This document shows, in pieces, positions 36,349 through 48,762 of a DNA stretch of 58,707 nt. How positions within the stretch are numbered: position 1 is the first letter of the stretch; every line of letters starts with the position of its first letter. The stretch is from positions 1 to 58,707 of the forward strand of contig JANBQC010000108.1 in assembly GCA_027576995.1 (NCBI GenBank), given 5' to 3'. The notes below the pieces were generated by a model. The model did not search any database. It had not been told where the DNA came from and was given only the letters and a program-made list of their open reading frames with translations. Made by a program: the position numbers and the translations under genes. The DNA comes from Dimargaris cristalligena. Taxonomy: Eukaryota > Kickxellomycota > Dimargaritomycetes > Dimargaritales > Dimargaritaceae.

Positions 36349-38763
36349 AGTCAGGTATTAATTAATCGGTCTGTTAGATGCCCAGTAGACGAGAACTGGT
36401 TCTCCCCCCTGGAGAGGAGGCGAAACACTTGCCCCCTCGTATCCATCCAAAGCGGAAAAGTAGTTCAGCGGGCTATACAGTATTGTATTAAAAGGGACAC
36501 GGCGAACAAAATGAAAAGGATGGGGGCGGTTATATTAAAAGGTAGTTGGGCCACATAGAATGTACCTTTACTATTATTTAAAAACAGTGAGCCAGCCCAT
36601 TGGGAGCTATTTTAGAATCAAGATGACGAAGGGTAAGTACGGTGCTAAGTGCACAATTAATAATCAAAATAAAGCTTTACTTGGTGAAGGAAAAAAACGG
36701 CAGGAAAAGGGTCGACAGCAGGCGAAGGGATGTGTCCTTTTTATCGACCCTGTAATGCTGATGAGACATCACTCTTGCTGAAATACGGGGAATACTTGGT
36801 TTGGGCGTTGGCGTATCCTCACATTCATCAGCAGCTATTGTGTGGATGACCTAATTCACATAAGGTGAGAGAAAACAACACCCCACCCCCTCATTCAGAC
36901 CAACTGTGGGATAGGCCAACAATGGGGGACCGGTGGGTCTCATTGACAAACGACGTCAGTTATAATTATAAATAAAGTCCGAACAGGCCGATGGGCCGCG
37001 CGGGTGGGGTGAACCCTGGGGGGCCAGTGGTTGAGTATAAAGTTCCGGAGGACCAGTCCCTACCTTAATTTTTATTAAATAACCCGAGGTTTAGTCAGTA
37101 CACGAGGGAAACCCCACTTTCCCCCTTCTCTTTCCTACCACACCACTGTTTGAACTCGGGGATGGATATAATTGGTGGTCACGTCTAAAATGGTCGTTCA
37201 AATTGGCAGGTATAGACTGGTGGCAGGTAAGAAACCGCTCAGGGGACAGTGCCGAAAAACGCGGGTTGGAATAGACAAGAGATAACGAGTGAATGAAATG
37301 GTACAGATGAGTGGGTAAATAGGTACAGGTCACCTAAATACCTGCATGGCACAGAAAAAAGGGTGTGTGCAGCGATGACTGTGAATGCCGCAACAAAAGA
37401 ACGGGGAGAGAGAGAGAGCTTAAAAGTACAATAGGCCAAGTTGGCCATATTTACCCTGGGTTTTTGTGAACAAATGAAGGCCTGTCCGGGGCGTTCGATA
37501 GTGGGGGGTTGTTGGCCTGGGGTTTAAGCGGGTTGGAATAGTATCGGCCAGCTAACAAGAACATACTCGTGGGATTCCCGGGGAAGGTAGCAAAATAATA
37601 ACTCGTCTATTTCTTTGGTTCTATATGGATGAAATTCAAACCAGCTGTATAAGGCTTTACATAATACGTGTATGGGCGAACATATGTCAGAATAGCTTTT
37701 AACCAGTAATATTGGCCTCATCCAACGGATTTTTCATTATACAGCCTGAATGAACTTCTCCCATATGTTTAGACGCCAAGTAACTCGGGGATGCCAAGGT
37801 CTATTTTCGGTGAGGGGTGGAAGAATTGGCAATCTTATAAAAAATATATCAGGGAGACCTGGGCCAGCATCAATCTGCCGCTTGGAAAAAACTCTGGCCT
37901 TGAAAACAATTGGTATAGATCCCTAGCGGTGTACCTTCGGCTTTCCATGGGCCGCAATACTATCTGGTCTGGACTGTATAGTCAACATGGTGAGTCTCGT
38001 CAATCGCCCTTGACCCCACAACAGTGCATGCCAGGTCTATTCCAACTATGGTGGGAACAATACCCAGCATTAACACGGCCACATTGGAACTTGTTTACTT
38101 CACCTGACAAGTTTGGGAACGTCTAGAAAATAACGTGAGGAAAAACGGGCTACCCTAATCGGGAGCAATGGATGTCTTCGGGTAAAGTCATCTTATGCTC
38201 TTCTTGAAATCCATAACTGGACAACACCCCCACTGGCTGTGTAATTGGCTTGGGATAGATGAATATATCGAAATACCATCAGTAAGGCGCAATCAGCGTT
38301 ACTAAGGCATTGCCGTCGTTTATCCAATTACACTTGATATGGTCTCTCCGTAAACCGGATTTAATTATAGTGATGACGAGAAGGCTCTTGGGTTTAGGGA
38401 GCTATGTGGGGTAGAAAAACAAGTTGACTGGGTGTCAGTGTCCAGCTTAATATACCGTAGAAGGTTATTCGAAGAAATATGGACTATACTATAAAAAAGG
38501 GGTATATTAGGTATTAAAACTTAAAAGAAAAGGCCAGTATTCAAGAAAACGTCATTCTACGTGCAAACAGGGATATATGGAGTAAAGACGCTGCGCCTCA
38601 ATCAAAATAATATAACGGCCTTTCTGTTCTTAAGTATATTTTGCTAATGACTTCAGATGGCTACCACTATGAATATAAGAAAAAACATTATAGGCGCCCA
38701 TGAATCCGTTAGTTATATTACGGGCTATTAAAAAAAAGTCCTATAAAACTATACCGGAGTGCG
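36349..38763. other. Spacer between the two kelch genes
   Basis: About 2.4 kb. It contains one inverted-repeat element (37623-37766). Frames at 36298-36781 and 37791-38126 show no domain or signal. The left part should be the promoter of kelch copy 1. Confidence 0.55.
37623..37766 (-). mobile_element. MITE-like element, copy 2 (reverse orientation)
   Basis: The 144 bp are bounded by ATATGG and CCATAT. Read on the minus strand it matches the copy at 57564 closely, including AGGCTGTATAATGAAAAATC, CCAATATTACTGGTTAAAAG and CGCCCATACACGTATT. The two ends are inverted repeats of one another over about 36 bp with mismatches. Confidence 0.8.
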
Positions 38764-40365
38764 CTAACGACGGGCGTCGCTCGCACGACTGAATTTTACT
38801 GGTTGGCGGGGGTTATCCGGATCAAAACTAACATCGACGTCTTCGGGCAGAATGCCCAAATCATTCATGGTGCGACGCATCGTGTCGGCCCTCCGCATGC
38901 GGTCCTTACGCGAAAGCCCGTCATAATTAACCTCCTGGTTTTTTCGCCGGCGGTAAAATAGTACAACTGCCCCTATAACTAACCCCACAAATACCGCACT
39001 ACCGACGGCAATCCCAACAATGGCTCCAGTGCTCAGACCCGATTTTCCCCTCTTTTCTGAGGACGGGAAGACGTGGTCCGGAAGAGGAGCGAGGAGTTCC
39101 TGGCTGCTGACCCGAGTGACCTGGGCCATAGACTCCAGGTCGTAAATGCGCATCTTTTCCTGCTCATTGGTGGAAGTATAACCGAACGTACTGATGAGAT
39201 ATTTCCCCACGAGGGCGGTCGAGTAAGAGGCTTTGTAGGGGTGCGACGTGGGCAGCTTAACTTTATACCACGTGAAGGCCGTTTCGGTTATCTTCAGTGT
39301 GGGGAAGCCGTCGAATGCCTCTTTGGCGACACTCTCGGATCCGTAGAACATGAGTGTATCATGAACCACTTTATACGTGTGGTAGGTACAGGCAATGGTA
39401 AAATAGCGTACCGGGTTAATGGTGAGGTTCGGACCAGGACTACCTTTGCTCGACATATGGTACACTAATGACTCCCGCTTCCCTACTCAGTACGTCAGCA
39501 CAGACGATGCAGCGCACGAGAAAATAGACCCCATTAAGAATCCAAATAGGCCATCTATAGATATCAACCGGTAAGACTTACAAACGGGGCTAGCTCCCAC
39601 TAGACTTTTAGGCGGTGTACCGGTGGTTGAAATCCGTTTCCAGCTATAGCCAACGGTATCGAACAGGTACACCGCATTGGTTGGTATCGGATTGGTATCG
39701 CCCATGCCCCCGCACAGGAGCATATGGGTACCATTTATCATGGTAGCACTATGCGATGCCATCGCCGGTGGCGATTCGGGTTGTTTGTTAAAGGTGGCCA
39801 ACTTATTCTCCTGCGGATCGTACTCGTAAAACTGATCCAGAGTAACGTTCAAGTTGTGCTCTTTGGACTTCCGCCCACCGTAAACGAACACTTTGGCGGC
39901 CTTGGGGGACCAGACCGCACTGTGGTAAATGAGATTATACGACTCGAGGCTATCCTTTTTGGCCAGCCATTCGTTCTCGATTGTGTCGTAGGTATGGATA
40001 AAGGGTATTGACACCGTATCGGTCGAGCTGGCCCGACCGCCCCCTACGTGATAAATGACCGTTTCACTGATGGACGACGCTACCATGGCCACTGACGAGC
40101 CCCAATTGCTGTTCGAAGCGTTCAGGACGGGTATGGATTGAAACGTCAGGTTGTCCACATCGATATCCGAGCTGAAGTCAAGGAGCTGATCGCTGTGGGA
40201 GGCACCGGTATCATTGCAGAATTGGGTCCCACCTTGGATGTAGAGGCGGGGACTGATAAAAGTAGTGGTATGGTACGCCCGATTGCAAACAGATGCCGCC
40301 CAACCGGCGGTTGCAAACGCCGCCCAGCCAATTAGGAGGAACCAGAGGTGGTTATTACCCTTCAT
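38764..40365 (-). CDS. Kelch-repeat single-pass membrane protein, copy 2, two exons
   Basis: Exon 1 is 40365-39582, the intron 39581-39369 (GTAAGT...AAAG, 213 nt), exon 2 39368-38764; about 462 residues. The ATG at 40365 opens a good signal peptide (KGNNHLWFLLIGWAAFATAG); an ATG at 40386 adds seven residues. Kelch-type strands YIQGG, YHVGGG, VFVYGG and LLCGG precede the intron. Three acceptors keep the frame; I chose 39369 because it yields ASPVLVHDTLMFYG, which aligns without gaps to SAVMWGSTIILYG in copy 1. A membrane segment starts at GLSTGAIVG (about 372), as in copy 1, followed by YRRRK and a short, charged tail of about 60 residues. The role is probably as for copy 1, with a different cytosolic output. 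Confidence 0.83.
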
Positions 40366-41792
40366 AAAACAAATATATATATACATGTACGCGTATGTAC
40401 AGGGCAGTGGTTGAAAAGGGATACTAGAGAGATAGGATACCCGCGCGTGGTAGACTAGCGGTACTGAGTGAGAATCGCGTACGAGCAGGTGCAGTTGGCT
40501 ACAGAAAAGATAATGTGCGAAATAAGAAACTTAGAGCTTAGTCATTGGAAAGGCGAGTATAGCTGTGAATAGTAAAATCGGGGTAACTCAAACGGTTTCG
40601 GAAGAGACCACTTACGAGAGTAACTTCGGACAATTACATAAATGAAATATCTCGTATCGAAATAGAAAGAGTTAAAGGAGCAGAATGAAAATGTAGTAAT
40701 AGTCGGGTCATGGATGAGCTGTACAATTGTTGTGAGTCAAGACTGACCTGAGTCTAATGATGCGGAGGGATATCCATTGCTATGGATCACCCCTCCTTTT
40801 TGAACATAAATGGAATCGACGCACTGTTGAAGTCATCACCTAGAGAAGGGATTGCCCGCCAGGAAATTATAGCCAATCAGGCCTTGGTGTTATGTCGTCT
40901 CTTTGAGGGTATCTCTGGCGGGAACTATGGTGTGAAAAGAGGCGGTCGCCTGATTTAGTTTAGATGCCAACAAGTAGAATCCACCTGATTATAATAAGAC
41001 CCAAGGAACCCCTCACGGAACCCCCTCGGTTTTCCGAACCCGAACCAAAAGCGTGCACGTATAGATGTCCCTCAATAAGGTGTAAAGTAGAATCTGGTCA
41101 GAGCGGTTGGTGTTAGTTGGGGGGTATGCGTGAAGGCCGGGGCGTCAGTAGCGGAATAATTACGGTGGCATATTGGGGATAGTACGCCCAAAACAACCGC
41201 AGTCTCGTTGGAGCCGCGGATCTCTATATTGGGCAGTGGCTACGTTGGAAGCCAAAGTGATTGGAACTGTATCGACGATTTGCGGAATAACGGAAGTTCC
41301 GAAGTGAATGTTGGGAGCTAGCAAAGGAATGTGTAAACCATCCTTAAGAATTGCAATGCATGTGGACAACGATAGTGTATACAATCGGGACCTTTGCCAC
41401 TCGTCCACAAGTGGACTTAATGAGTAAATCATAGCCTTCATCTTATAATAGAGACACTAATCAGTCGTCGTACTGCTGTTGAAAAATGAAGCTTGGCATA
41501 TTCTACTTGAATAAGTCCACATACCCTCTAACCAAATAACAATTATAAACACCCCAAGCACCTAGCCATTGTCGCAAGTCCAATCAATAACGGTAGATTT
41601 TGACGATAATTGCCAACTTATCCCTCATGGCGAAGGGCCCTTTAAAATAAAATTTGAATGATTTATTATATATAATCCGAGTCTTAACCAGTGCGGCATT
41701 AAGGTGGCTCGTTTTCACCATAGGCCCCCTATAAATCAGAAAGACAAGTCCACATAGGGGCAACCGGTAATTCGCACTGTTTGTTCTATTCT
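40366..41792. other. Intergenic, kelch promoter and AAAS 3' side
   Basis: About 1.4 kb. The side near 40366 holds the promoter of kelch copy 2. The frame at 41160-41441 is featureless. No RNA gene is supported. Confidence 0.5.
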
Positions 41793-43803
41793 CTACTGAC
41801 TCGGATTGTTGAATAGCATCGGAATAAACGAAATCTTGCCGTTCTCCCAGGCCTAGATATAGTTGTTTTCAAGTAAACGGGTTAATTAAGCAAATCGATA
41901 AAATTATTACAGACGGAGTTAGTACGGTTCAGAGTATAGCTAATTCAATCGACTATCCCTATAGACCGGAAGCATGGATGAAAGTCCACATTTTCCATAG
42001 GCGATTCTACTTACCACTGTTAAGAGGGCCCCGCGGTCGAACTGTTTAGCGAAACTCAGACAAGTCGCCATGGGACCGCGACCCTGTTCGTGGGCCGCAG
42101 CCTCCGTACCCGCCGGACCCCGAATGAATCCACAGGGTAGAGTGGGGTCGGCCACATTGCCTACCCAACCGACCAGCCGATTTTTGACATGTAGTACCGC
42201 GATGAGTTCCGGGGCTTGGGTAATGGGCCGAATCCGCCGCAGATTATCCTGCCGTGATTCGTATTCGGTGGCCCGGTCATTGGGACGAAACGAAATGATC
42301 AATCGTTCCCCGCAGGCCGGGTCCAGGGCGAGGGAGTGGATATAGCCACCCACTTCCTGAATGGACGCGGTCAATTCAATCGCCTGCAGTTGGGCATCGT
42401 TGGTGACTATCGGCGGTGGCGCGAGCTTTTGGCGGGTTAGCGTGGTCAAGCAAGTGACCTGGCCGTCCAACGCCGGCGGGGGTTTATGCAACACCAGGTG
42501 GTAGACGGCGTTATGGTTATGGAGAGCGAAGAACAGGCACCGGGAATCGGGGGCCCATACCACCTGGTGGGGAAAACTGGGGAAATCTGACCAGGTCACT
42601 GATTGCCACCGGGATACGTCCCAGATGCGGAGCTGGCGGTTGGTGTGGGTCGAACACAGGTACATCCCGTCCGGACTCCAGGTAAGCGTGACGGTGGTAC
42701 TATTAGGGACGCGGCGGAGTGGGGTGGCCGTGGCCGTAGTTATTTCCCAGATCAAAATCGTGGCCTGGGAGGAACTGCCCACGGCCAGGTACCGGCCAGT
42801 GGGGTCCCAGGCCAGGCAGGAGATGTGGGTAAACCCCGGGAATTGGAGGAAGTCGAGCCAGGCGTGGCCCGTATGGATAGCGCCTCTTGCAGGACCGGTT
42901 GAGGTGGAGGGTGGAGGAGATGCGCTATCATCAAGGTTAAAGCCGTCGTTGGGTAGGAACCGGAGGGATTGCGAACCACCCTCGAAGGACGGCTGGGTCT
43001 CGCGGGGTCCGTTACTAACCGCCTGATCCAACTCCACCCGCCACAGACCCACCCCTTGGCGGCACCCCACGGCCAGAATACTCCCGGCGTTGGGTTTCCA
43101 AGCTAGGCCGGTGATATAGGTTTGGAAGGGGTGTACTAGGGCGTTGACGAACCAACCCTCGCGTTCCATATCGTAGATGAAAACCACGTCCTCCTGGTGA
43201 CACACGCTAAACAAGTGGCGGTAGGGGTGCCAATCCAAATGGCGAACGGGGCCCACCAGTGGGTTAGGCAGGGCCTGGTCATGTACAGCCGGCTGAAGCA
43301 TATTCAAGTAGGGCGTCACGTAACGGTTCTGTAGGGCTTCAAAACGGTTAAGGATTTCGTCTTTGACTTGTAGCCAGTGGAGAAGCTGCTCACCGGCGTA
43401 GTCGATCCAGCTGGTGGAGCCGGCCGTGGGTTTACGTTTGGTGTTGGGGCGGAAGATGGAGAAGGACGAACTTAGACTGGACTGGGGAGCCATCGCGTGG
43501 GCATCTGACGTTTCCATATTGAGTTTTTCCGGCACCATTAAATGGGGGTAAGCCGGGCAACCGGCGCGGATGTATTGGAGAGCCTTGGAGTCATGGCCGT
43601 TATTGAGATGCACTGGCGATAAGGGAAGTGGTTGGATTGATAATGGGGAGTGGTAGTATATATCCAACAATTAATGAGATGACTAAAGTGGTAGATGAAC
43701 GGGATAATTCTACAATGGCGGAGGCCGACTGATGTAAGGCGAGCATTGATTAAACATTGCCTAAGCGGGCTTACTTACGCAATTGACCATCGATTTCGGC
43801 CAT
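41793..43803 (-). CDS. AAAS: Aladin-type WD-repeat nucleoporin, three exons
   Basis: Aladin is a WD-repeat nucleoporin anchored to nuclear pore complexes by the membrane nucleoporin NDC1. Exons: 43803-43779 (25 nt, MAEIDGQL), 43612-42015, and 41852-41793 (60 nt). The introns are 166 nt (GTAAGT...CCAG) and 162 nt (GTAAGT...CTAG); about 560 residues. WD-type strands recur: HLDWHPYRHLFSV, ITGLAWKPNAGSILAVGC, ISCLAWDPTGRYLAVGS with ILIWE, LTWSPDGMYLCS with LRIWD, and VVWAPDSRCLFF. The end of exon 2, FDRGALLTV, continues in the last exon as AWENGKISFIPMLF, matching the aladin C-terminal pattern. The unspliced frame to 41940 lacks it. The first exon is supported by the HLNNGHD stretch after it, which resembles the aladin N-terminus. 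Confidence 0.93.
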
Positions 43804-44719
43804 GGTTACGCTATACCGGGCGGGTAGGCCCACATGGGTGGGTACTATTATTGAGAGAGGTGTGCATGTTGGGCGGTTTAAGCAAGCCAAGTGAATAGTT
43901 AGGCAAAGCAACAAACAAAATAAATGGGCATAGGGTGGATCAATTCGAGGGGTCTCATATAGGGTTGGGGTAATGAGCTAGGCGGCTTATGTACAAGAGA
44001 GGTAGTGCATTGCCTCCAGTGGGCGAATTTTACCGTCATATGCGCTCATGGGAGGGATCGGGCACCAGGGTTGTGGCGTGGATTCACGTAAAGGGGTTAT
44101 AGTATGGGTGTCGCTGGTGCGGTGAGGGAGTGGTAATGCCGAGGCGTGGTCGATGGACTAGCCACTGGAGTGAAACAAAAGAAGGTATTTATACAACTGA
44201 ATGATAAGGATAAGGAAAAGGAAAAGGGCCAATGGTAGATGAATGAAGTTAAGTTGGAATGGCCTAAGAGTTTAAAGTTTGGAAGGAAAAGGGAAACTAA
44301 TTTTGGGTTCCCGCCGCGGGGTGTTATTGTTTAGTGGTTGCATAGCCCCTCTTTTATCCTGTAACATACTTGTGGCTTAAGAACCCACAACGGTAGCCTG
44401 GTCAGATAAAATAGACAGCCAGAGTTGGCTGGAATAGGCTGCTGAGTGATATTATTAGTTTAGATACTTTAAGTATGCCACTAAGCTACGGAAACCATTG
44501 CGTTTTGCCCATTAAGGAGGAATCGGCGGTGAAATATGGTTTGCTGTTCTAAATAGGGTTTAGCAGCTACGCCCCGCATTTGTTCAGATATCGAACCGCT
44601 TCGTATACATAGGAAGGGCGCCGCCACTGGCCAATCAATCTAGGTGACTGGCAATTTTGAACCAGGAACTAGTATCTAAATTTATTATAAACCTCTGACA
44701 TTTAAACCCCAAACATCCC
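43804..44719. other. Intergenic, AAAS promoter side
   Basis: About 0.9 kb with no recognisable gene. It should hold the AAAS promoter and the 3' end of the first F-box-like gene. Confidence 0.55.
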
Positions 44720-46480
44720 TCAGGGCAGACTGGGTGAGTGCATCGTCCACATTCTGTCCAAACCATCGGGCTCCACGAATGGCGAGAACAGGTTAAAATC
44801 CCAGTCAAATAGGGACCACGGGCCCATATTCGAAGTACGGGCCCTTTCCCTTTTTTTAAAGTCATATATAAACACCGTAACCCCCATTTCGTTATTATCC
44901 AATAAACGCAACTGACCCATGGGGGGGATAAAGTTATACATCATCGGCGGGTCTTCTTCCGGTTGTTCAGCACCGCCGGGGTTCGGGTCAGATTCCGGAG
45001 GTGATGAAGCAGGCGGCGATTTACAACACTCCCAATATTGGGCCAAGAACTGGGCCGCTTGGGGCAATTCCGCCCGCCGCATCAATTGCACGAAATCGCA
45101 TTGAACTTGGGCGATGCGGTGGGCGGGTATCGCCGAGGAAGGGCGAATGTAGACTTCCGTAAAGGCCTTCAACAAAGGAACGTGCCGCGCCCCCGCGGCC
45201 AACATGAGGGCCAACCGGTTGATACTATGGTACACCTCGACCGGGTTGCACCGACTTTCGGTGTCCGCAAACATATCCGGGTGCAAGTAAGCGGGGGGCG
45301 CACAATACTTTTCGGCCCAGGCTTCTAGACCCTGCATCACCTCGCCCAGCTCGCTAAAACGGCGTGTCGTGGCCAGGCGCGCTAAAACCAGCGACACAGT
45401 ATTCGTAAACAGGTGGTCAAAAAAAGGACCAAGGTTGACCGGGTTGGTCGGGTCGCTGTGAGGGGTACGGAGCAGAGCCTCCACTTGGATTTGTTCCGTA
45501 GCGCCCCAGCCCCGTCTGCTTAAATCCAGTAGAGAGGGGTCGGCTAAATGGGCAATCAAGTCGAGGAGGTGGCAGGCGTCCGGTTGAGCGTCCACCAGGG
45601 CCAACAGGGGTAACTGCTGGGCCAGGAGGGTACGGGAGAGGCGGGCCGGATTAATTACCCACCAGGCGTCCCGTTTAAAGAAGGGGGATTCGTAATTACT
45701 GAGAAAGTACCCCGTCACCGCGTTCAGGGTGACCAAGGGGGGTCGGGTATTTTTCGTACCCCGGGTAAGGGAAGCCGAGATGGGATGGATCACTTGTTCC
45801 CAATGGTCGTATGCCGTCAGGAATAGACTGCTGTTGATTTGGTGGTGAAGGAGCTGGGACCATGCCTGCATTAGACCCTGGGCATCGGGAATGGGTAGGT
45901 AGAATTCTTTCCTGTATTTACCCAGATTTTTCCTAAACACCGAGTAGAATTTCTAGCGGAGAGGGGTGGGTGGGTTTGGGGCCAAAGATGAGGTAAAAAT
46001 CGCAAAATTTCAAATTTCAGAATGGATTCTAAAATACGCTGGCAATATTGACGTTTAGTTCATAGTCTAACCACCCAAAGAAAGCTACTCAAGATAAAGA
46101 CCGGTCCAGATGATTATTAAGTTGGTACTACTGGGTTAGCAGGGTCCATTCGAGCCACACCATGCTCCAAAGATGGGGACTTTAAACAACCTAATAATCG
46201 ATTAACCACTATCCATGCAAGGGCTTACCAGAATTTCCTTCGAGGGATGATTTGAAACCTCCGCGTTCAGTTGTCTGCACGCCAGGGCCATCGGCCCCCG
46301 GGAGCTTCGGTAGGAATAATCCACGATGAGGTCAAGAATCTCGGGGGGCAAATCTAGTAAACGTTTATGGTCCGGCAACGATGGCTGGGGGTGAGCAGGC
46401 TGGTCCAGAGTAGAACTGGATACCGCGGATGTCCCTGATATGTAAAGGCCAAAACCAAGACCCCATAGAAGCCCCTTCAT
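44720..46480 (-). CDS. Signal-peptide F-box-like protein, copy 1, two exons
   Basis: Exon 1 is 46480-46229, the intron 46228-45953 (GTAAGC...CTAG after a C-rich tract, 276 nt), exon 2 45952-44720; phase 0, about 494 residues. Residues 1-21 (MKGLLWGLGFGLYISGTSA) look like a signal peptide. Next comes an F-box-like helix set: LLDLPPEILDLIVDYSYRSSR and LACRQLNAEV, ending near residue 84 at the intron. F-box motifs normally bind Skp1 in the cytosol, so the leader is odd. The rest is helical with the shared block LVDAQPDACHL, VLARLATT.RF, LMLAAGA and a C-terminal DFNLFSPFVEP. No family is recognised for it. The paralogue at 47203 has the same intron position. The frame's earlier start (46498) is not ATG. 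Confidence 0.8.
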
Positions 46481-47202
46481 GGCACCCTTATACACCACGT
46501 TTTCCCGGCTAAAATTATGTATAGAAAAACCAGAGTACTAAATAAAAGTTAAAAATCCGATAAAAATAACAATATATAGAAAGAACGGATATTGAGAGTC
46601 TCCTTTAACGCAGTCCATGGATGGTGGGGTCTATTTAAAGGGTGAATCGTAGCGATGAGTTGGGGTGTTTAGACATAAAAAATCCTTTATTGAGCCCCCT
46701 CCCCAACCATTATACATATCAAGAGATACTGTTGTTGTATTTCCCGATTCTTCCTGAGGCACACTGTCAGACCAAAATAGCCCAGTGAATCGTCACTAAC
46801 GGTATAAAACAGCCAACTAGGCCCAACTCAGGCGTGTGTGGCCGAGCGGAATTTTGGAGGATGTGGTACATGGCAGCTTGAGTAACTTGCACTTTTCCGC
46901 CTTTGTACTTCCACTTGCCTTGCTTCCCTATCCCAAACCCCCTCGTTCACCCTTCATGCCCTCTGTTCCCTCTTTTTTATTTGATTTGGTTTGGTTTGGT
47001 TTTTACAGATATAAAAGATATATCTAAAAATAGGGAGAGGCATGGTAAGGTTCATCAGACGAGTCTATAAGGGGTGTTTTTATTAAATGAAATTAGAATG
47101 ATGGCGAATGAATCAGGCTGCGTTTACCTCAAGACTCCGGCGATTTCCACCATCGATGAGCCAAGTTTTTTGAGGGGGCTGACTGGCAAGCGACAACTTT
47201 TT
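46481..47202. other. Spacer between the F-box-like genes
   Basis: About 0.7 kb including a minus-strand TTTAAATA near 46637 (possible TATA box of copy 1) and four TTTGG units at 46985-47000. No gene is seen. Confidence 0.55.
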
Positions 47203-48730
47203 TTAAAACATTTTTCGAAGGCGTTGTACATTCTTGGGTTCGAATGCCCAAGCGAAAATATTAAAGTCACGCGGGTGAAGTACCCACGGCTTTACCGTAG
47301 AAATCTGGCGCTTATCCTCGGGTGCAATCTCCGCCAACAACATGGTGAGGCCCATTTCGTTTTGGTCGGTGAGATGCAACTGACCCAGGTCCGGTAAAAG
47401 ATTATGTATGTTTTTAAACGTCACATCCCGTGGACTGTCCTCTCCGTTGGGCTCACCACTGGCCTCCGCTTCGCTAGTGGACGACTGCTCCCCGGGGTGA
47501 GTCGGTGAATGGCTGCTGGATTCTGGCGAACCATTTACAGGGAGGGAGCAATTCCAATGGTTATTGAGGAATTGGGCCCCTTTGTAGAGTTGGGCCACGT
47601 CCATATAATACACCAAGTCGCAGTTCGTCCCGCTTACCGAGTTCCCCTCAACCTCGGTTGCTGAGTCGGGACTTGCGAAAGGTGGTCTATTTAACAGAGT
47701 AAATCTATCCAAAAGGGCCCCTTGTTGGGCCCCTGCGGCCAACATGATAGCTAATAAATTGAAGCTGCCGTATAATCCTGCGGAATCGCACTGGTGTTCC
47801 GCCAAACTCTCCAGAATTGGATGCAGAACCGGTAAGGGGGCGCAATACTGTTGGGTCCAGTCCTGGACTTGCTCCATAAACTCGGCCAAATCCGTGAACC
47901 GGTGGGTGGTCGCCAGACGGGCCAGCACGGTCACAACAGTGGCTTGAAAAACGCGGTCAAAAAAAGGTGGCATTTCATCCACGGACTCCCACAAGGCCTG
48001 CGAGGGCTGTCGGAGCAGGTTGGATAGTCGGTGCGATTGGGCAGTGGTGGTTCTTCGCTTACCACCCCCACTCCCATTGACCAAATCGGGAATGATAGGG
48101 CTGGTTAGTTGGTCTAGCATCCAACGGAGATGACAGGCATCCGGCTGGGCATCCACCAGCGCGATCAACGGAAGGTATTTAGCCCGCATGGTAGGCGATA
48201 GTTGAGCCGGATTCACTACCCCCCATGTATCGGGATTAAACAGCGGGTCTTCATAGTTTGTGTGCAAATAATGGTACAAGTTCTTCAAGATAGGTTGATA
48301 CCGGCGTTCTCGCAAGAGGCCACGGATGGCTGGATCATCTTGTTGGAGTATTAAAATGATCCATCCCCAATAGTCGTAGGCCGTTTGGAACAGACTGCTT
48401 TCAAATTGGTAGTATATAAAGTGTTGCCAGGATTGCATAATGTCTTCACCGATGTAATAAATCATTTTGGGATCGTCGTGGCATCTAGCTAGTTGGTGCT
48501 GAAGGAGGTCGAATGGTTTCTACGGGGTGGGGTAATTTTTTTTTTTGGGGGGGGGGAAGGGTGGGTTGTACAAGGGGTGATTAGTGGAGCACGGAGGCCA
48601 TATTGGAAGAGATTTTGCCTCCCCAACAGATAAATACGTTAGTTAATGAATTACAGAACAGAGCGCTCTATCAATTAATTTTTCGATTTTAACAGTGTCC
48701 GATATTATAAATCACAATCAGGCACCTACA

Positions 48731-48762
<32 letters not shown>

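Noticed and set aside
37791..38126. 111-codon frame downstream of an inverted-repeat element
   Set aside because: Trp-rich random-looking sequence without domain; not the coding part of the element.
41940..42014. Continuation of the aladin frame past GTAAGT
   Set aside because: The translated stretch has no aladin similarity, while the 60-nt exon at 41852-41793 restores the family end.
46833..46900. tRNA-like A box (TGGCCGAGCGG)
   Set aside because: No B box at the proper distance and no cloverleaf can be folded from the following bases.
47236..47250. GGGTTCGAATGCCC resembling a tRNA B box
   Set aside because: It is inside the coding end of F-box-like copy 2 and has no A box or acceptor stem.
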